Part shown: in pieces, positions 57,357 through 64,000 of the stretch
Position numbering within the stretch: the first letter of the stretch is position 1
Layout: every line of letters starts with the position of its first letter
Source of the DNA: Actinotalea lenta
GTDB taxonomy: Bacteria; Actinomycetota; Actinomycetes; Actinomycetales; Cellulomonadaceae
DNA length: 64,000 bases
Assembly (NCBI RefSeq): GCF_030586465.1
Contig: NZ_JAUQYP010000001.1
Span: 1,936,708 to 2,000,707 of the forward strand
Direction: 5' to 3'
Position numbers and translations under genes: made by a program
The notes under the pieces: generated by a model
The model's database searches: none
Told to the model about the DNA's origin: nothing
The model's input: only the letters and a program-made list of their open reading frames with translations

Positions 57357-58291
57357 GGCCGCCGCCCCGGCCCCGGGTTCCCGTGCCCGAGGAGGCGCCG
57401 CCCGCGGTCCGGCCTCCCGCGCCGCAGCGGCCGGTCCACGACGTGCCTGTGCCGCGGGACGAGCGGGTACCGCGGGCCGAGCCGGCTGAGGATGCACCCG
57501 TCGGCGTGGTGCCGCGCAAGCCGGGTTGGCAACCTCGGCGGCCCGTGGTGGTGTCGGCGGGCTCGGCGGCACGGTTCGCCGAGCGGGTGCGCATGCGCCG
57601 CCGGATCCGGCGTGATCGTGTCCTGGCGTGGTCGGCGGGTGGGGCTGTGGCCGCCACGCTGGCCTGGCTGCTGCTGGTGTCCCCGGTGCTCGCCCTCGAC
57701 CCGGCTCACGTCACGGTCCGGGTTCGGGGCGACCGGGCGGTGGTCGACGTGGCCGCGGTCACCGCGGTGCTGACCCACCAGGCCGGCACGCCGTTGCCAC
57801 GGCTCGACACCGTGGGCCTGCGGCGCCAGGTGCTGGACGTGCCAGGAGTGCGTGCCGCGTCCGTCGCCCGCGCGTGGCCGCACGGGCTCGTGGCGACCGT
57901 CGTGGCGCGCGACCCGGTTGCCGCGGTGCCCGCCGCGAAGGGCTACACCCTGCTGGACGCCGACGGCGTCCAGGTGGGCCGCAGCGCGGATCCACCGTCC
58001 GGCCTGCCCGTGGTCTCGGTGCCGCTGGGCGACCCTGCGGCGATGCAGGCCGTGCTGCTCGTCCTCCAGTCGTTGCCCTCCGACCTCGCGGGCCAGGTCA
58101 CCGGAGCCTCGGCGAAGAACCAGGATGCGGTGAGCCTCACGCTCTCGGACGGGTCGAGGGTGGAGTGGGGGAGCGCCGACCGGTCCGCGCTCAAGGCCGC
58201 CGTGGTGGAGACGTTGCGGGGGTCCCCCGCGTCGAAGGGCGTCAAGGTGTACGACGTCTCCGCCCCGACGCTGCCGATCACCAGGTCGTGA
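57353..58291 (+). CDS. ftsQ: Cell division protein FtsQ
   Basis: This 312-residue bitopic divisome protein has a long Pro/Arg-rich cytoplasmic N-terminus (about 80 residues), one membrane helix (about 93-113), a POTRA domain (DPAHVTVRVRGDRAVVDVAAV and onward) and the FtsQ beta domain. VPGVRAASVARAWPHGLVATV is the typical POTRA-beta junction. It links FtsL to FtsW-FtsI. The GTG overlaps the murC stop by 4 nt. ftsZ follows after 126 nt with its own leader. Confidence 0.88.
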   Translation: MRPPPRPRVPVPEEAPPAVRPPAPQRPVHDVPVPRDERVPRAEPAEDAPVGVVPRKPGWQPRRPVVVSAGSAARFAERVRMRRRIRRDRVLAWSAGGAVAATLAWLLLVSPVLALDPAHVTVRVRGDRAVVDVAAVTAVLTHQAGTPLPRLDTVGLRRQVLDVPGVRAASVARAWPHGLVATVVARDPVAAVPAAKGYTLLDADGVQVGRSADPPSGLPVVSVPLGDPAAMQAVLLVLQSLPSDLAGQVTGASAKNQDAVSLTLSDGSRVEWGSADRSALKAAVVETLRGSPASKGVKVYDVSAPTLPITRS

Positions 58292-58381
58292 CGTGGCGCA
58301 CGCGCGACACGCCCCCTCGGTGATTGCCGGGGCGCGCGCGGCAACCTAGCGTCGTCGTCGACAGCACGTGACATAACTCTA

Positions 58382-58398
58382 ACGTTCAACCTGAACGT
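58382..58398. promoter_or_regulatory. Palindrome in the ftsZ leader (ACGTTCA-ACC-TGAACGT)
   Basis: Two 7-bp arms are perfectly complementary around ACC and lie 20 nt before the ftsZ GTG, just after a TAACTCTAACG stretch. It could be an operator or an mRNA hairpin close to the GGAGG site. Confidence 0.55.
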
Positions 58399-58417
58399 GA
58401 GACTCGGAGGACACGCC

Positions 58418-59644
58418 GTGGCAGCTCCCCAGAACTACCTGGCCGTCATCAAGGTGGTCGGGATCGGCGGCGGCGGCGTCAACGCCGTCAACCGGATGAT
58501 CGAGGTCGGACTCAAGGGCGTCGAGTTCATCGCGATCAACACTGACGCGCAGGCGCTGCTGATGTCCGACGCGGATGTGAAGCTCGACGTGGGTCGTGAG
58601 CTCACCCGAGGGCTGGGCGCCGGCGCCGACCCGGAGGTCGGCAAGCGCGCTGCCGAGGACCATGCGGAGGAGATCGAGGACGTCCTACGGGGCGCGGACA
58701 TGGTCTTCGTCACCGCGGGCGAGGGTGGCGGCACGGGCACCGGTGGCGCGCCGGTGGTCGCGAAGATCGCCCGCTCCCTGGGGGCGCTGACCATCGGCGT
58801 GGTGACCCGCCCCTTCACGTTCGAGGGACGGCGTCGCTCGGTCCAGGCCGAGAGCGGGATCGACGGCCTGCGGGACGAGGTGGACACCCTCATCGTGATC
58901 CCCAACGACCGGCTGCTGTCGATCTCGGATCGCTCGGTCTCGGTCCTCGACGCTTTCCGCTCCGCCGACCAGGTGCTGCTCTCCGGAGTCCAGGGGATCA
59001 CGGACCTCATCACGACCCCGGGTCTGATCAACCTCGACTTCGCGGACGTGAAGTCGGTCATGCAGGGCGCGGGCTCGGCGCTGATGGGCATCGGCTCCGC
59101 GCGCGGCGACGACCGCTCGGTCCAGGCCGCCGAGCTTGCGATCTCATCGCCGCTGCTCGAGGCGAGCATCGACGGGGCGCACGGCGTGCTGCTCTCGATC
59201 CAGGGCGGTTCGGACCTCGGGCTGTTCGAGATCAACGAGGCCGCCCGTCTCGTGCAGGAGGCTGCGCACCCCGAGGCCAACATCATCTTCGGCGCCGTGA
59301 TCGACGACGCGCTCGGCGACGAGGTCCGGGTCACCGTCATCGCGGCAGGCTTCGACAGCGGGGCGCCCACCGTTCGCAAGGATGCCAGGGCGCTCGGACA
59401 GGTCAGCCCCGGTCGTCAGCCGGCCGTGATCGAGGCGGAGCCGGAGCCGGAGGCGCCGCCGGCGCCTGCGGTGGAGACGGACGTCCCGCGGCCGCAGGAG
59501 CCGCGCGAGCGCGACTCGGATGTGCCGCCGTTCCTGTCCGAGGGCGGCGCCCGGGACGTCGAGGTGCCTCGAGTGTTCGAGGACCGGCCGCGTCGCTCGA
59601 CCGACGACCTCGACCTCCCTGACTTCCTCAAGCACCCGCAGTGA
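58418..59644 (+). CDS. ftsZ: Cell division protein FtsZ
   Basis: This 408-residue tubulin-like GTPase forms the Z ring. It begins [20 protein letters not shown], with the GTP-binding signature [10 protein letters not shown] near residues 104-113 and the T7 loop containing [12 protein letters not shown]. The C-terminal linker is rich in Glu/Pro (about 332-395), and the conserved terminal peptide is [13 protein letters not shown], which in actinobacteria binds SepF. The GTG at 58418 with CGGAGG upstream gives the family start; an ATG-like GTG at 58397 is less likely. The stop overlaps pgeF by 4 nt. Confidence 0.98.
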   Translation: MAAPQNYLAVIKVVGIGGGGVNAVNRMIEVGLKGVEFIAINTDAQALLMSDADVKLDVGRELTRGLGAGADPEVGKRAAEDHAEEIEDVLRGADMVFVTAGEGGGTGTGGAPVVAKIARSLGALTIGVVTRPFTFEGRRRSVQAESGIDGLRDEVDTLIVIPNDRLLSISDRSVSVLDAFRSADQVLLSGVQGITDLITTPGLINLDFADVKSVMQGAGSALMGIGSARGDDRSVQAAELAISSPLLEASIDGAHGVLLSIQGGSDLGLFEINEAARLVQEAAHPEANIIFGAVIDDALGDEVRVTVIAAGFDSGAPTVRKDARALGQVSPGRQPAVIEAEPEPEAPPAPAVETDVPRPQEPRERDSDVPPFLSEGGARDVEVPRVFEDRPRRSTDDLDLPDFLKHPQ

Positions 59645-60336
59645 CCGCCCCCTGGCTCGAGGTGGACCTCGGGGCGGGGGTACGTGCAGGCTTCTCGACC
59701 GTCGGGCTCGGCAACCTCGGGCTCGGTATCGGTGACGACCCCGAGGCGGTGACCTCGCGTCGCAGGGCGGCCGAGGGCTGGGCAGGCGGTCCGCTCGCCT
59801 GGGGCCGTCAGGTGCACGGCGCCACGGTGCACCGCGTGGGGTCGCGCGGTGGCGACGACGTGGCGGCGTGCGACGCCATGGTCTCCGAGGGGCCGGTCGG
59901 GCTGGCCGTGCTCGCGGCCGACTGTGTCCCTGTCGTGCTGGCGGACCCGGAGGCGCGCCTCGTCGGCGTGGCGCACGCCGGTCGCGCCGGCCTGGTGGCC
60001 GGCGTGGTGCCGGCAGTGGTGCGGGTGCTGCGGGACGCGGGAGCGCGGAGCCTGCGCGCCGTGATCGGCCCGGCCATCTGCGGAGCCTGCTACGAGGTGC
60101 CGCCCGACATGGTGCGCGACGTGACCGCTGCCGTACCCGGCGCGGCCTCCACCACGAGCTGGGGGACCACGGCGCTCGACCTTCCGGGGACCGTTGCGCG
60201 CACGCTCGCAGACCTCGGTGTCGCGGTCACCGACCTGGGGGCGTGCACCCGGACCGACCCACGGTTCTTCTCCCACCGTGGTCACGGGCCTGGCCGCCCC
60301 TCCGGGCGGATCGCGGGTGTCGTTCGGCTGGTCTGA
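59641..60336 (+). CDS. pgeF: Peptidoglycan editing factor PgeF (YfiH/laccase-domain)
   Basis: This 231-residue cytoplasmic enzyme belongs to the YfiH/PgeF family, which in E. coli corrects UDP-MurNAc-tripeptide precursors that carry L-Ser instead of L-Ala. The zinc ligands are in [13 protein letters not shown] (Cys) and VAHAGRAGL (His), with a second His at [12 protein letters not shown]. The block [15 protein letters not shown] is also conserved. The GTG overlaps the ftsZ stop by 4 nt. Laccase activity reported for some members is not expected. The yggS-type gene that often follows is absent. Confidence 0.9.
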   Translation: MTAPWLEVDLGAGVRAGFSTVGLGNLGLGIGDDPEAVTSRRRAAEGWAGGPLAWGRQVHGATVHRVGSRGGDDVAACDAMVSEGPVGLAVLAADCVPVVLADPEARLVGVAHAGRAGLVAGVVPAVVRVLRDAGARSLRAVIGPAICGACYEVPPDMVRDVTAAVPGAASTTSWGTTALDLPGTVARTLADLGVAVTDLGACTRTDPRFFSHRGHGPGRPSGRIAGVVRLV

Positions 60337-60454
60337 GGGCGACGCGGGCGTGTCGACACGATGCGCACCCGCGCCTCGGTTACCGTGAGGAAGGTCCGTA
60401 GTCGGGTCGGACGCGCACCAGCGGGTGACGGGTCTAGGGAAGGTGGAGGCCGCC

Positions 60455-60898
60455 ATGGCCGGAGCGTTGCGCAAGACCATGCTGTACCTCGGCCTCGCCG
60501 AGGACGAGCAGGCCGCTGCCGAGGGGTACGTCGAGGAGTACCTGGAGCCCGAGGAGGAGCACCGCGCCGACGTGACACCCCTGCGCCGCCCGGTGCCTCG
60601 CCCGGTGCCCACGCCGGGGGACCTGCGGCGCATCACCACGATCCACCCGCGGTCGTACAACGACGCCCGGGCGATCGGTGAGGCGTTCCGGTCGGGCACC
60701 CCGGTAATCATGAACCTTTCGGAGATGACGGACGCCGACGCCAAGCGGTTGGTGGACTTCTCCGCAGGGTTGATCTTCGGTCTTCACGGCGCGATCGAGC
60801 GCGTCACGACCAAGGTCTTCCTGCTGTCTCCCGAGCACGTGGAGATCGCCGGTGAGGACGGGGCCGGGGAGAGCGCCGGCTTCTACAACCAGAGCTGA
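60455..60898 (+). CDS. sepF: Cell division protein SepF
   Basis: This 147-residue protein anchors FtsZ to the membrane through an N-terminal amphipathic helix ([19 protein letters not shown]) and a C-terminal SepF domain (about 50-140, with [20 protein letters not shown]). The core is a beta-rich fold whose dimer binds the FtsZ C-terminal peptide. In actinobacteria SepF replaces FtsA. The ATG at 60455 has AAGGTGGAGG just upstream; an earlier GTG at 60425 adds residues absent from homologues. yggT follows after 15 nt. A TACCGT hexamer lies in the 118-nt gap upstream. Confidence 0.94.
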   Translation: MAGALRKTMLYLGLAEDEQAAAEGYVEEYLEPEEEHRADVTPLRRPVPRPVPTPGDLRRITTIHPRSYNDARAIGEAFRSGTPVIMNLSEMTDADAKRLVDFSAGLIFGLHGAIERVTTKVFLLSPEHVEIAGEDGAGESAGFYNQS

Positions 60899-60913
60899 GG
60901 GGCCGAGGTCAGC

Positions 60914-61198
60914 GTGATCTGGGCGGTCCTGTACTGGATAGTCCTCGCCTTCTTCCTTCTGATGTTCGTCCGGCTCGTCCTGGACTGGGTGCAGGTGTTC
61001 GCCCGCGACTGGCGCCCGCGCGGTGCCGCCCTGGTGATCGCCGAGGTGACGTACACGATCACCGACCCTCCGCTCAAGGCGGTGCGGCGTGTCGTCCCGC
61101 CCCTCACCCTCGGCCAGATCCGCCTGGACCTTGCCTTCCTGCTCGTCATGCTGGCGTGCTCCTTCCTGCTCACGTTCCTCAGCTACATGGGCGGCTGA
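60914..61198 (+). CDS. YggT family membrane protein
   Basis: This 94-residue inner-membrane protein has two hydrophobic helices (about 4-24 and 73-92) flanking a conserved loop DWRPRGAALVIAEVTYTITDPPLK and RRVVPPLTLG. The family lies between sepF and divIVA in most Gram-positives and is implicated in membrane or division organisation, but its biochemical role is unknown. The GTG at 60914 is 15 nt after sepF. DivIVA follows after 115 nt. Confidence 0.9.
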   Translation: MIWAVLYWIVLAFFLLMFVRLVLDWVQVFARDWRPRGAALVIAEVTYTITDPPLKAVRRVVPPLTLGQIRLDLAFLLVMLACSFLLTFLSYMGG

Positions 61199-61313
61199 GA
61201 CACGCCACGCCCGAGTCCCAGGAGCAGGCACGACGCGCCCTGAGTCCGCTACGGTGGCCTTGGCGGTCGGCGCACTGCCCAGGTCTGCCCGCACGACATA
61301 CCGAGGTGACACG

Positions 61314-61970
61314 ATGGCTCTGCTCACCGCAGACGACGTCCTGAACAAGAAGTTCCAGGCGACGAAGTTCCGTGAGGGGTACGACCAGGACGAGGTCGAC
61401 GACTTCCTGGACGAGGTGGTGAACACCCTGCGGGCGGTGTACGCCGAGAACGACGACCTCAAGGGCAAGCTCGCCGCCGCCGAGCGTCGGATCGCGGAGC
61501 TGAGCCGTGGGGGTGAGGCGCCCGCCGAGGCCGCGCCCGCCCCCGAGCCCGAGCCGCAGCCCGAGCCGCAGCCCGCCCCCGTCGCGGAGGTGCAGCCCGC
61601 CCCCGAGCCGGCTCCCGCCCCGCAGGCGCGGCTCAGCGAGCCGGAGTCGGCCACCGGCATGCTGCAGCTGGCGCAGAAGCTGCACGACGACTACGTCCGC
61701 TCCGGTCAGGAGGAGGGCGACCGCATCATCGGCGACGCCAAGTCCCAGGCGCAGCGCATCGTGCGTGAGGCCGAGGAGACGTCGAACCGCACGCTGGCCC
61801 AGCTCGAGCAGGAGCGCAGCCTCCTGGAGCGCAAGATCGACGAGCTGCGCGTCTTCGAGCGCGACTACCGCACCCGGCTGAAGAGCTACCTCGAGAACCT
61901 GCTCGGCGACCTCGAGGCGCGCGGCGCCTCGGTCTCCCCGCAGGGCGGAGACGCCCAGTTCGGCGGCTGA
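61314..61970 (+). CDS. divIVA: DivIVA/Wag31 polar growth scaffold
   Basis: This 218-residue coiled-coil protein recruits the elongation machinery to curved polar membrane. The N-terminal lipid-binding domain is MALLTADDVLNKKFQATKFR and onward (to about 60). A low-complexity Pro/Glu/Gln linker (about 68-100, with EPEPQPEPQPAP) precedes a second coiled coil (about 115-200) that ends with RTRLKSYLENLLGDLEARG. GAGG upstream and the family start fix the ATG. Growth at the poles is inferred from homology to Wag31. A hairpin follows the stop. Confidence 0.95.
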   Translation: MALLTADDVLNKKFQATKFREGYDQDEVDDFLDEVVNTLRAVYAENDDLKGKLAAAERRIAELSRGGEAPAEAAPAPEPEPQPEPQPAPVAEVQPAPEPAPAPQARLSEPESATGMLQLAQKLHDDYVRSGQEEGDRIIGDAKSQAQRIVREAEETSNRTLAQLEQERSLLERKIDELRVFERDYRTRLKSYLENLLGDLEARGASVSPQGGDAQFGG

Positions 61971-61984
61971 GCCCACAGCACGAC

Positions 61985-62014
61985 GCACCACATCGGGGAG
62001 ACCTGGTGTGGTGC
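61985..62014 (+). terminator. Hairpin after divIVA
   Basis: GCACCACA at 61985-61992 and TGTGGTGC at 62007-62014 form an 8-bp stem with a 14-nt loop, followed by TTT. It lies 15 nt past the divIVA stop. Confidence 0.5.
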
Positions 62015-62073
62015 TTTGTGCGTCCTGCCCGCGAGGTCTACTCTCACGGGACCTTCGTCAGCAGGGAGTACCC

Positions 62074-62538
62074 ATGGCCATCCAGGATCCGGTGAGCGCC
62101 TCCGGTCGTGCGCGCCCGTCGCGCTCGGTGATCGCGGGCATCGTGGACACGTTCCCGGTACGTGACGGCGAGGACCCGTGGACGGTCGAGGAGGTCGAGA
62201 GCCTCGCGGACGACCTGGCCTCGGAGATCTCTCGACTCACCGTGGAGCTGTCGGAGGCGGACGCGGAGCTGACCAGCCTCCTGCGGTACTCCGGAGACGG
62301 CGCGGGGGACGATCAGGCCGACTCCGGCAGCTCGGCGCTCGAGCGCGAGCAGGAGCTCACCATGCTCAACAACACCAAGGATCTGCTGGACCAGAACGTG
62401 CGGGCCCTGGAACGCGTGGGGCAGGCGGGTTTCGGGACCTGCGAGTCGTGCGGCGGTGCGATCGGCAAGGCCAGGCTGCAGGCGTTCCCGCGAGCCACGT
62501 TCTGCGTGACCTGCAAGGCGAAGCAGGAGCGTCGCTGA
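62074..62538 (+). CDS. TraR/DksA-type zinc-finger protein
   Basis: This 154-residue protein has a C-terminal DksA/TraR zinc finger with CESCG (about 127) and CVTCK (about 148) spaced by 17 residues, preceded by a coiled coil of about 60 residues containing many Glu and Asp. The acidic tip residues needed by DksA to act on RNA polymerase are not clearly identifiable, so a polymerase-binding role is inferred from the family only. The ATG at 62074 has AGGGAG 6 nt upstream. lspA starts 2 nt after its stop, forming an operon. Confidence 0.88.
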   Translation: MAIQDPVSASGRARPSRSVIAGIVDTFPVRDGEDPWTVEEVESLADDLASEISRLTVELSEADAELTSLLRYSGDGAGDDQADSGSSALEREQELTMLNNTKDLLDQNVRALERVGQAGFGTCESCGGAIGKARLQAFPRATFCVTCKAKQERR

Positions 62539-62540
62539 CC

Positions 62541-63161
62541 GTGCCGCCTCGTCGCCGCCTCGTGGCAGCGCTGGCCGTCGTGGCCGCAGTCGTGCTCGCG
62601 GTCGACCAAGCGACCAAGGCCCTGGCCCTGGCGCACCTGACCGAGGGTGTCCGGACCCCGCTGCTCGGGCACCTGCTCGCGCTGCAGCTCATCGGGAACC
62701 CCGGTGCAGCATTGAGCCTCGCCAGCGGCATGACCTGGATCTTCACGATCGCCGCGGTGGGCGTGAGCGTCGTGATCGTGCGGGTCGCCGACCGCCTGGG
62801 CTCTCGCGCGTGGGCCGTGGCGCTGGGCCTGCTGCTCGGCGGTGCGGTGGGCAACCTGGTGGACCGGCTCGTACGACCTCCGGGTTTCGGGACGGGCCAT
62901 GTGGTGGACTTCCTCGCGTACGGAGACTGGTTCATCGGCAACGTCGCGGACATCGCCATCGTGGTTTCGGCCGTCATGATCGTGCTCCTCACACTGATCG
63001 GCGTCGGCATCGACGGTCGGCGTTCGGCGGACGCCGCGACCGTGTCCGAGGAGAGCGCACCCCGCGACGGTTCGGCGGTGGAGGCGGGGTCGCACGAGCC
63101 CGGCGGCGGTGCCGGACCGAACGACGGTTCCGTCACCGAGCCGCCCGACACGCAGCGGTGA
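62541..63161 (+). CDS. lspA: Lipoprotein signal peptidase
   Basis: LspA (signal peptidase II) cleaves the signal peptide of prolipoproteins after lipidation. The 206-residue protein has four membrane helices and the aspartyl protease pair in [12 protein letters not shown] and [13 protein letters not shown]. The conserved NPGAALSL box is also present. The C-terminal 45 residues are an acidic, Ser/Gly-rich extension that is not part of the family core. The GTG at 62541 is 2 nt after the TraR-type gene, and its stop overlaps rluD by 4 nt. Confidence 0.94.
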   Translation: MPPRRRLVAALAVVAAVVLAVDQATKALALAHLTEGVRTPLLGHLLALQLIGNPGAALSLASGMTWIFTIAAVGVSVVIVRVADRLGSRAWAVALGLLLGGAVGNLVDRLVRPPGFGTGHVVDFLAYGDWFIGNVADIAIVVSAVMIVLLTLIGVGIDGRRSADAATVSEESAPRDGSAVEAGSHEPGGGAGPNDGSVTEPPDTQR

Positions 63162-64000
63162 GCGCGCGCAGCCTGCCCGTCCCTGACGGCCTGGCCGGTG
63201 AGCGCGTCGACGTGGGCCTGGCGCGTCTGCTGGGTGTCTCCCGCAGCAGGGTCGCCGAGCTCGTGGCTGCAGGCGCCGTGCTCCTCGAGGGGCGGCCGGT
63301 GGCCAAGTCCGACCGCCTGCGCGCGGGGGCGTGGCTCGAGGTGGACGTCGAGGCGCTGGACGGCCCCGCCTCCACCGCCCCGCCGGAGCCCGCGCCCGGG
63401 ATGCGGATCGTGCACGAGGACGACGACGTCGTCGTGGTGGACAAGCCCGTAGGCGTGGCCGCGCACCCGTCGCCGGGCTGGACCGGGCCCACCGTCGTCG
63501 GAGCGCTCGCCGGGGCCGGGCACCGGGTCGCCACCTCGGGTGCCGCCGAGCGCCAGGGCGTCGTGCACCGGCTGGACGTCGGCACCTCGGGTCTGATGGT
63601 CGTGGCCAAGAGCGAGCGGGCGTACCGGGTGCTCAAGCGCGCGTTCAAGGAGCGCACGGTCGAGAAGGTCTACCACGCAGTGGTCCAGGGCCACCCGGAA
63701 CCGACCGAGGGCACGATCGACGCCCCGATCGGTCGCCATCCGCGCGACGACTGGAAGTTCGCCGTGGTGGCCACCGGCAAGCCGTCCGTGACGCACTACC
63801 GGGTCCTGGAGATGGTGCCCGCCGCGTCCCTGGTCGAGGTGCGCCTCGAGACCGGTCGGACCCACCAGATCCGAGTGCACATGGCCGCCGTCCGGCACCC
63901 GTGCGTCGGGGACCTGACCTATGGTGCCGACCCGGCGCTGGCTCGGCGTCTGGGTCTGACCCGGCAGTGGCTGCACGCGGCGCGGCTGGGTTTCGACCAC
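63158..64000 (+). CDS. rluD: RluA/RluD family 23S rRNA pseudouridine synthase, 3' truncated by window
   Basis: 281 residues are visible. An N-terminal S4-like RNA-binding domain ([20 protein letters not shown]) is followed by the catalytic domain. The catalytic Asp lies in [19 protein letters not shown], and the conserved [12 protein letters not shown] and GDLTYG motifs are present. The lspA-rluD pairing is common in actinobacteria and Firmicutes. RluD-type enzymes modify U1911/1915/1917 in helix 69; exact specificity is inferred. The GTG overlaps the lspA stop (GTGA). The C-terminus runs past the window edge. Confidence 0.92.
   Translation, partial: MSARSLPVPDGLAGERVDVGLARLLGVSRSRVAELVAAGAVLLEGRPVAKSDRLRAGAWLEVDVEALDGPASTAPPEPAPGMRIVHEDDDVVVVDKPVGVAAHPSPGWTGPTVVGALAGAGHRVATSGAAERQGVVHRLDVGTSGLMVVAKSERAYRVLKRAFKERTVEKVYHAVVQGHPEPTEGTIDAPIGRHPRDDWKFAVVATGKPSVTHYRVLEMVPAASLVEVRLETGRTHQIRVHMAAVRHPCVGDLTYGADPALARRLGLTRQWLHAARLGFDH

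Overview
This is a single contiguous chromosomal window from a very GC-rich actinobacterium. Three things point to Micrococcales and most likely Cellulomonadaceae (Cellulomonas or Actinotalea-like). Gene order is typical of that group: pgsA-cinA-clgR, recA-recX, miaB/miaA/dapF/hflX, lexA-nrdR, then an ftsA-less division and cell wall (dcw) cluster ending in sepF-yggT-divIVA. GTG starts and 4-nt start/stop overlaps are frequent. Many start codons have a TANNNT-like -10 element 6 nt upstream, as in leaderless actinobacterial genes. Genus assignment is inference. I see no insertion sequences, phage, CRISPR arrays, tRNA or rRNA genes.

Layout. 1-1229: 3'-truncated CapA-type protein (minus). 1332-2954: pgsA, cinA C-domain, clgR. 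2982-8548: Lhr helicase with Nei2 DNA glycosylase (minus). 8616-10828: threonine catabolism, kbl-tdh (minus). 10897-16097: DUF3046, SOS-controlled recA-recX, RNase Y, miaB. 16110-17026: a tandem YbjN pair (minus). 17086-19588: LigB-like, miaA, dapF. 19593-24986: methyltransferase (minus), hflX, DinG-type helicase, ldh. 25026-26968: lexA facing a LysM membrane protein across an intergenic region with several LexA boxes, then nrdR. 27021-33192: acyl-CoA synthetase with a palindromic operator, serA, a matrixin-like protease (plus) and HelR-like ATPase. 33345-38189: receiver-PP2C phosphatase, PAC2 protein, MFS transporter, cold-shock protein, spermidine-synthase-like protein. 38251-44774: LexA-controlled HEPN-dinB pair, DUF3040, then a transglutaminase/DUF58/MoxR operon (minus).

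45139-59644 is the dcw cluster: mraZ-rsmH-ftsL-ftsI-murE-mraY-murD-ftsW-murG-murC-ftsQ-ftsZ, mostly joined by 1-8 nt overlaps. It continues as pgeF, sepF, yggT, divIVA, a TraR/DksA zinc-finger gene, lspA and a truncated rluD. Together these build the lipid II precursor, polymerise and cross-link septal peptidoglycan, and position the divisome and polar growth machinery.

The most unusual observation is in the dcw cluster. The expected murF between murE and mraY is missing. MurE instead carries about 130 C-terminal residues that look like a diverged MurF C-terminal domain without its ATPase and N-terminal domains. Other notable points are phased GTGGAG-type MraZ boxes in both orientations in the 364-bp moxR-mraZ gap, a compact LexA regulon (recA, lexA, LysM gene, HEPN-dinB), a perfect operator palindrome on the fadD -10 element, and widespread leaderless promoter architecture.
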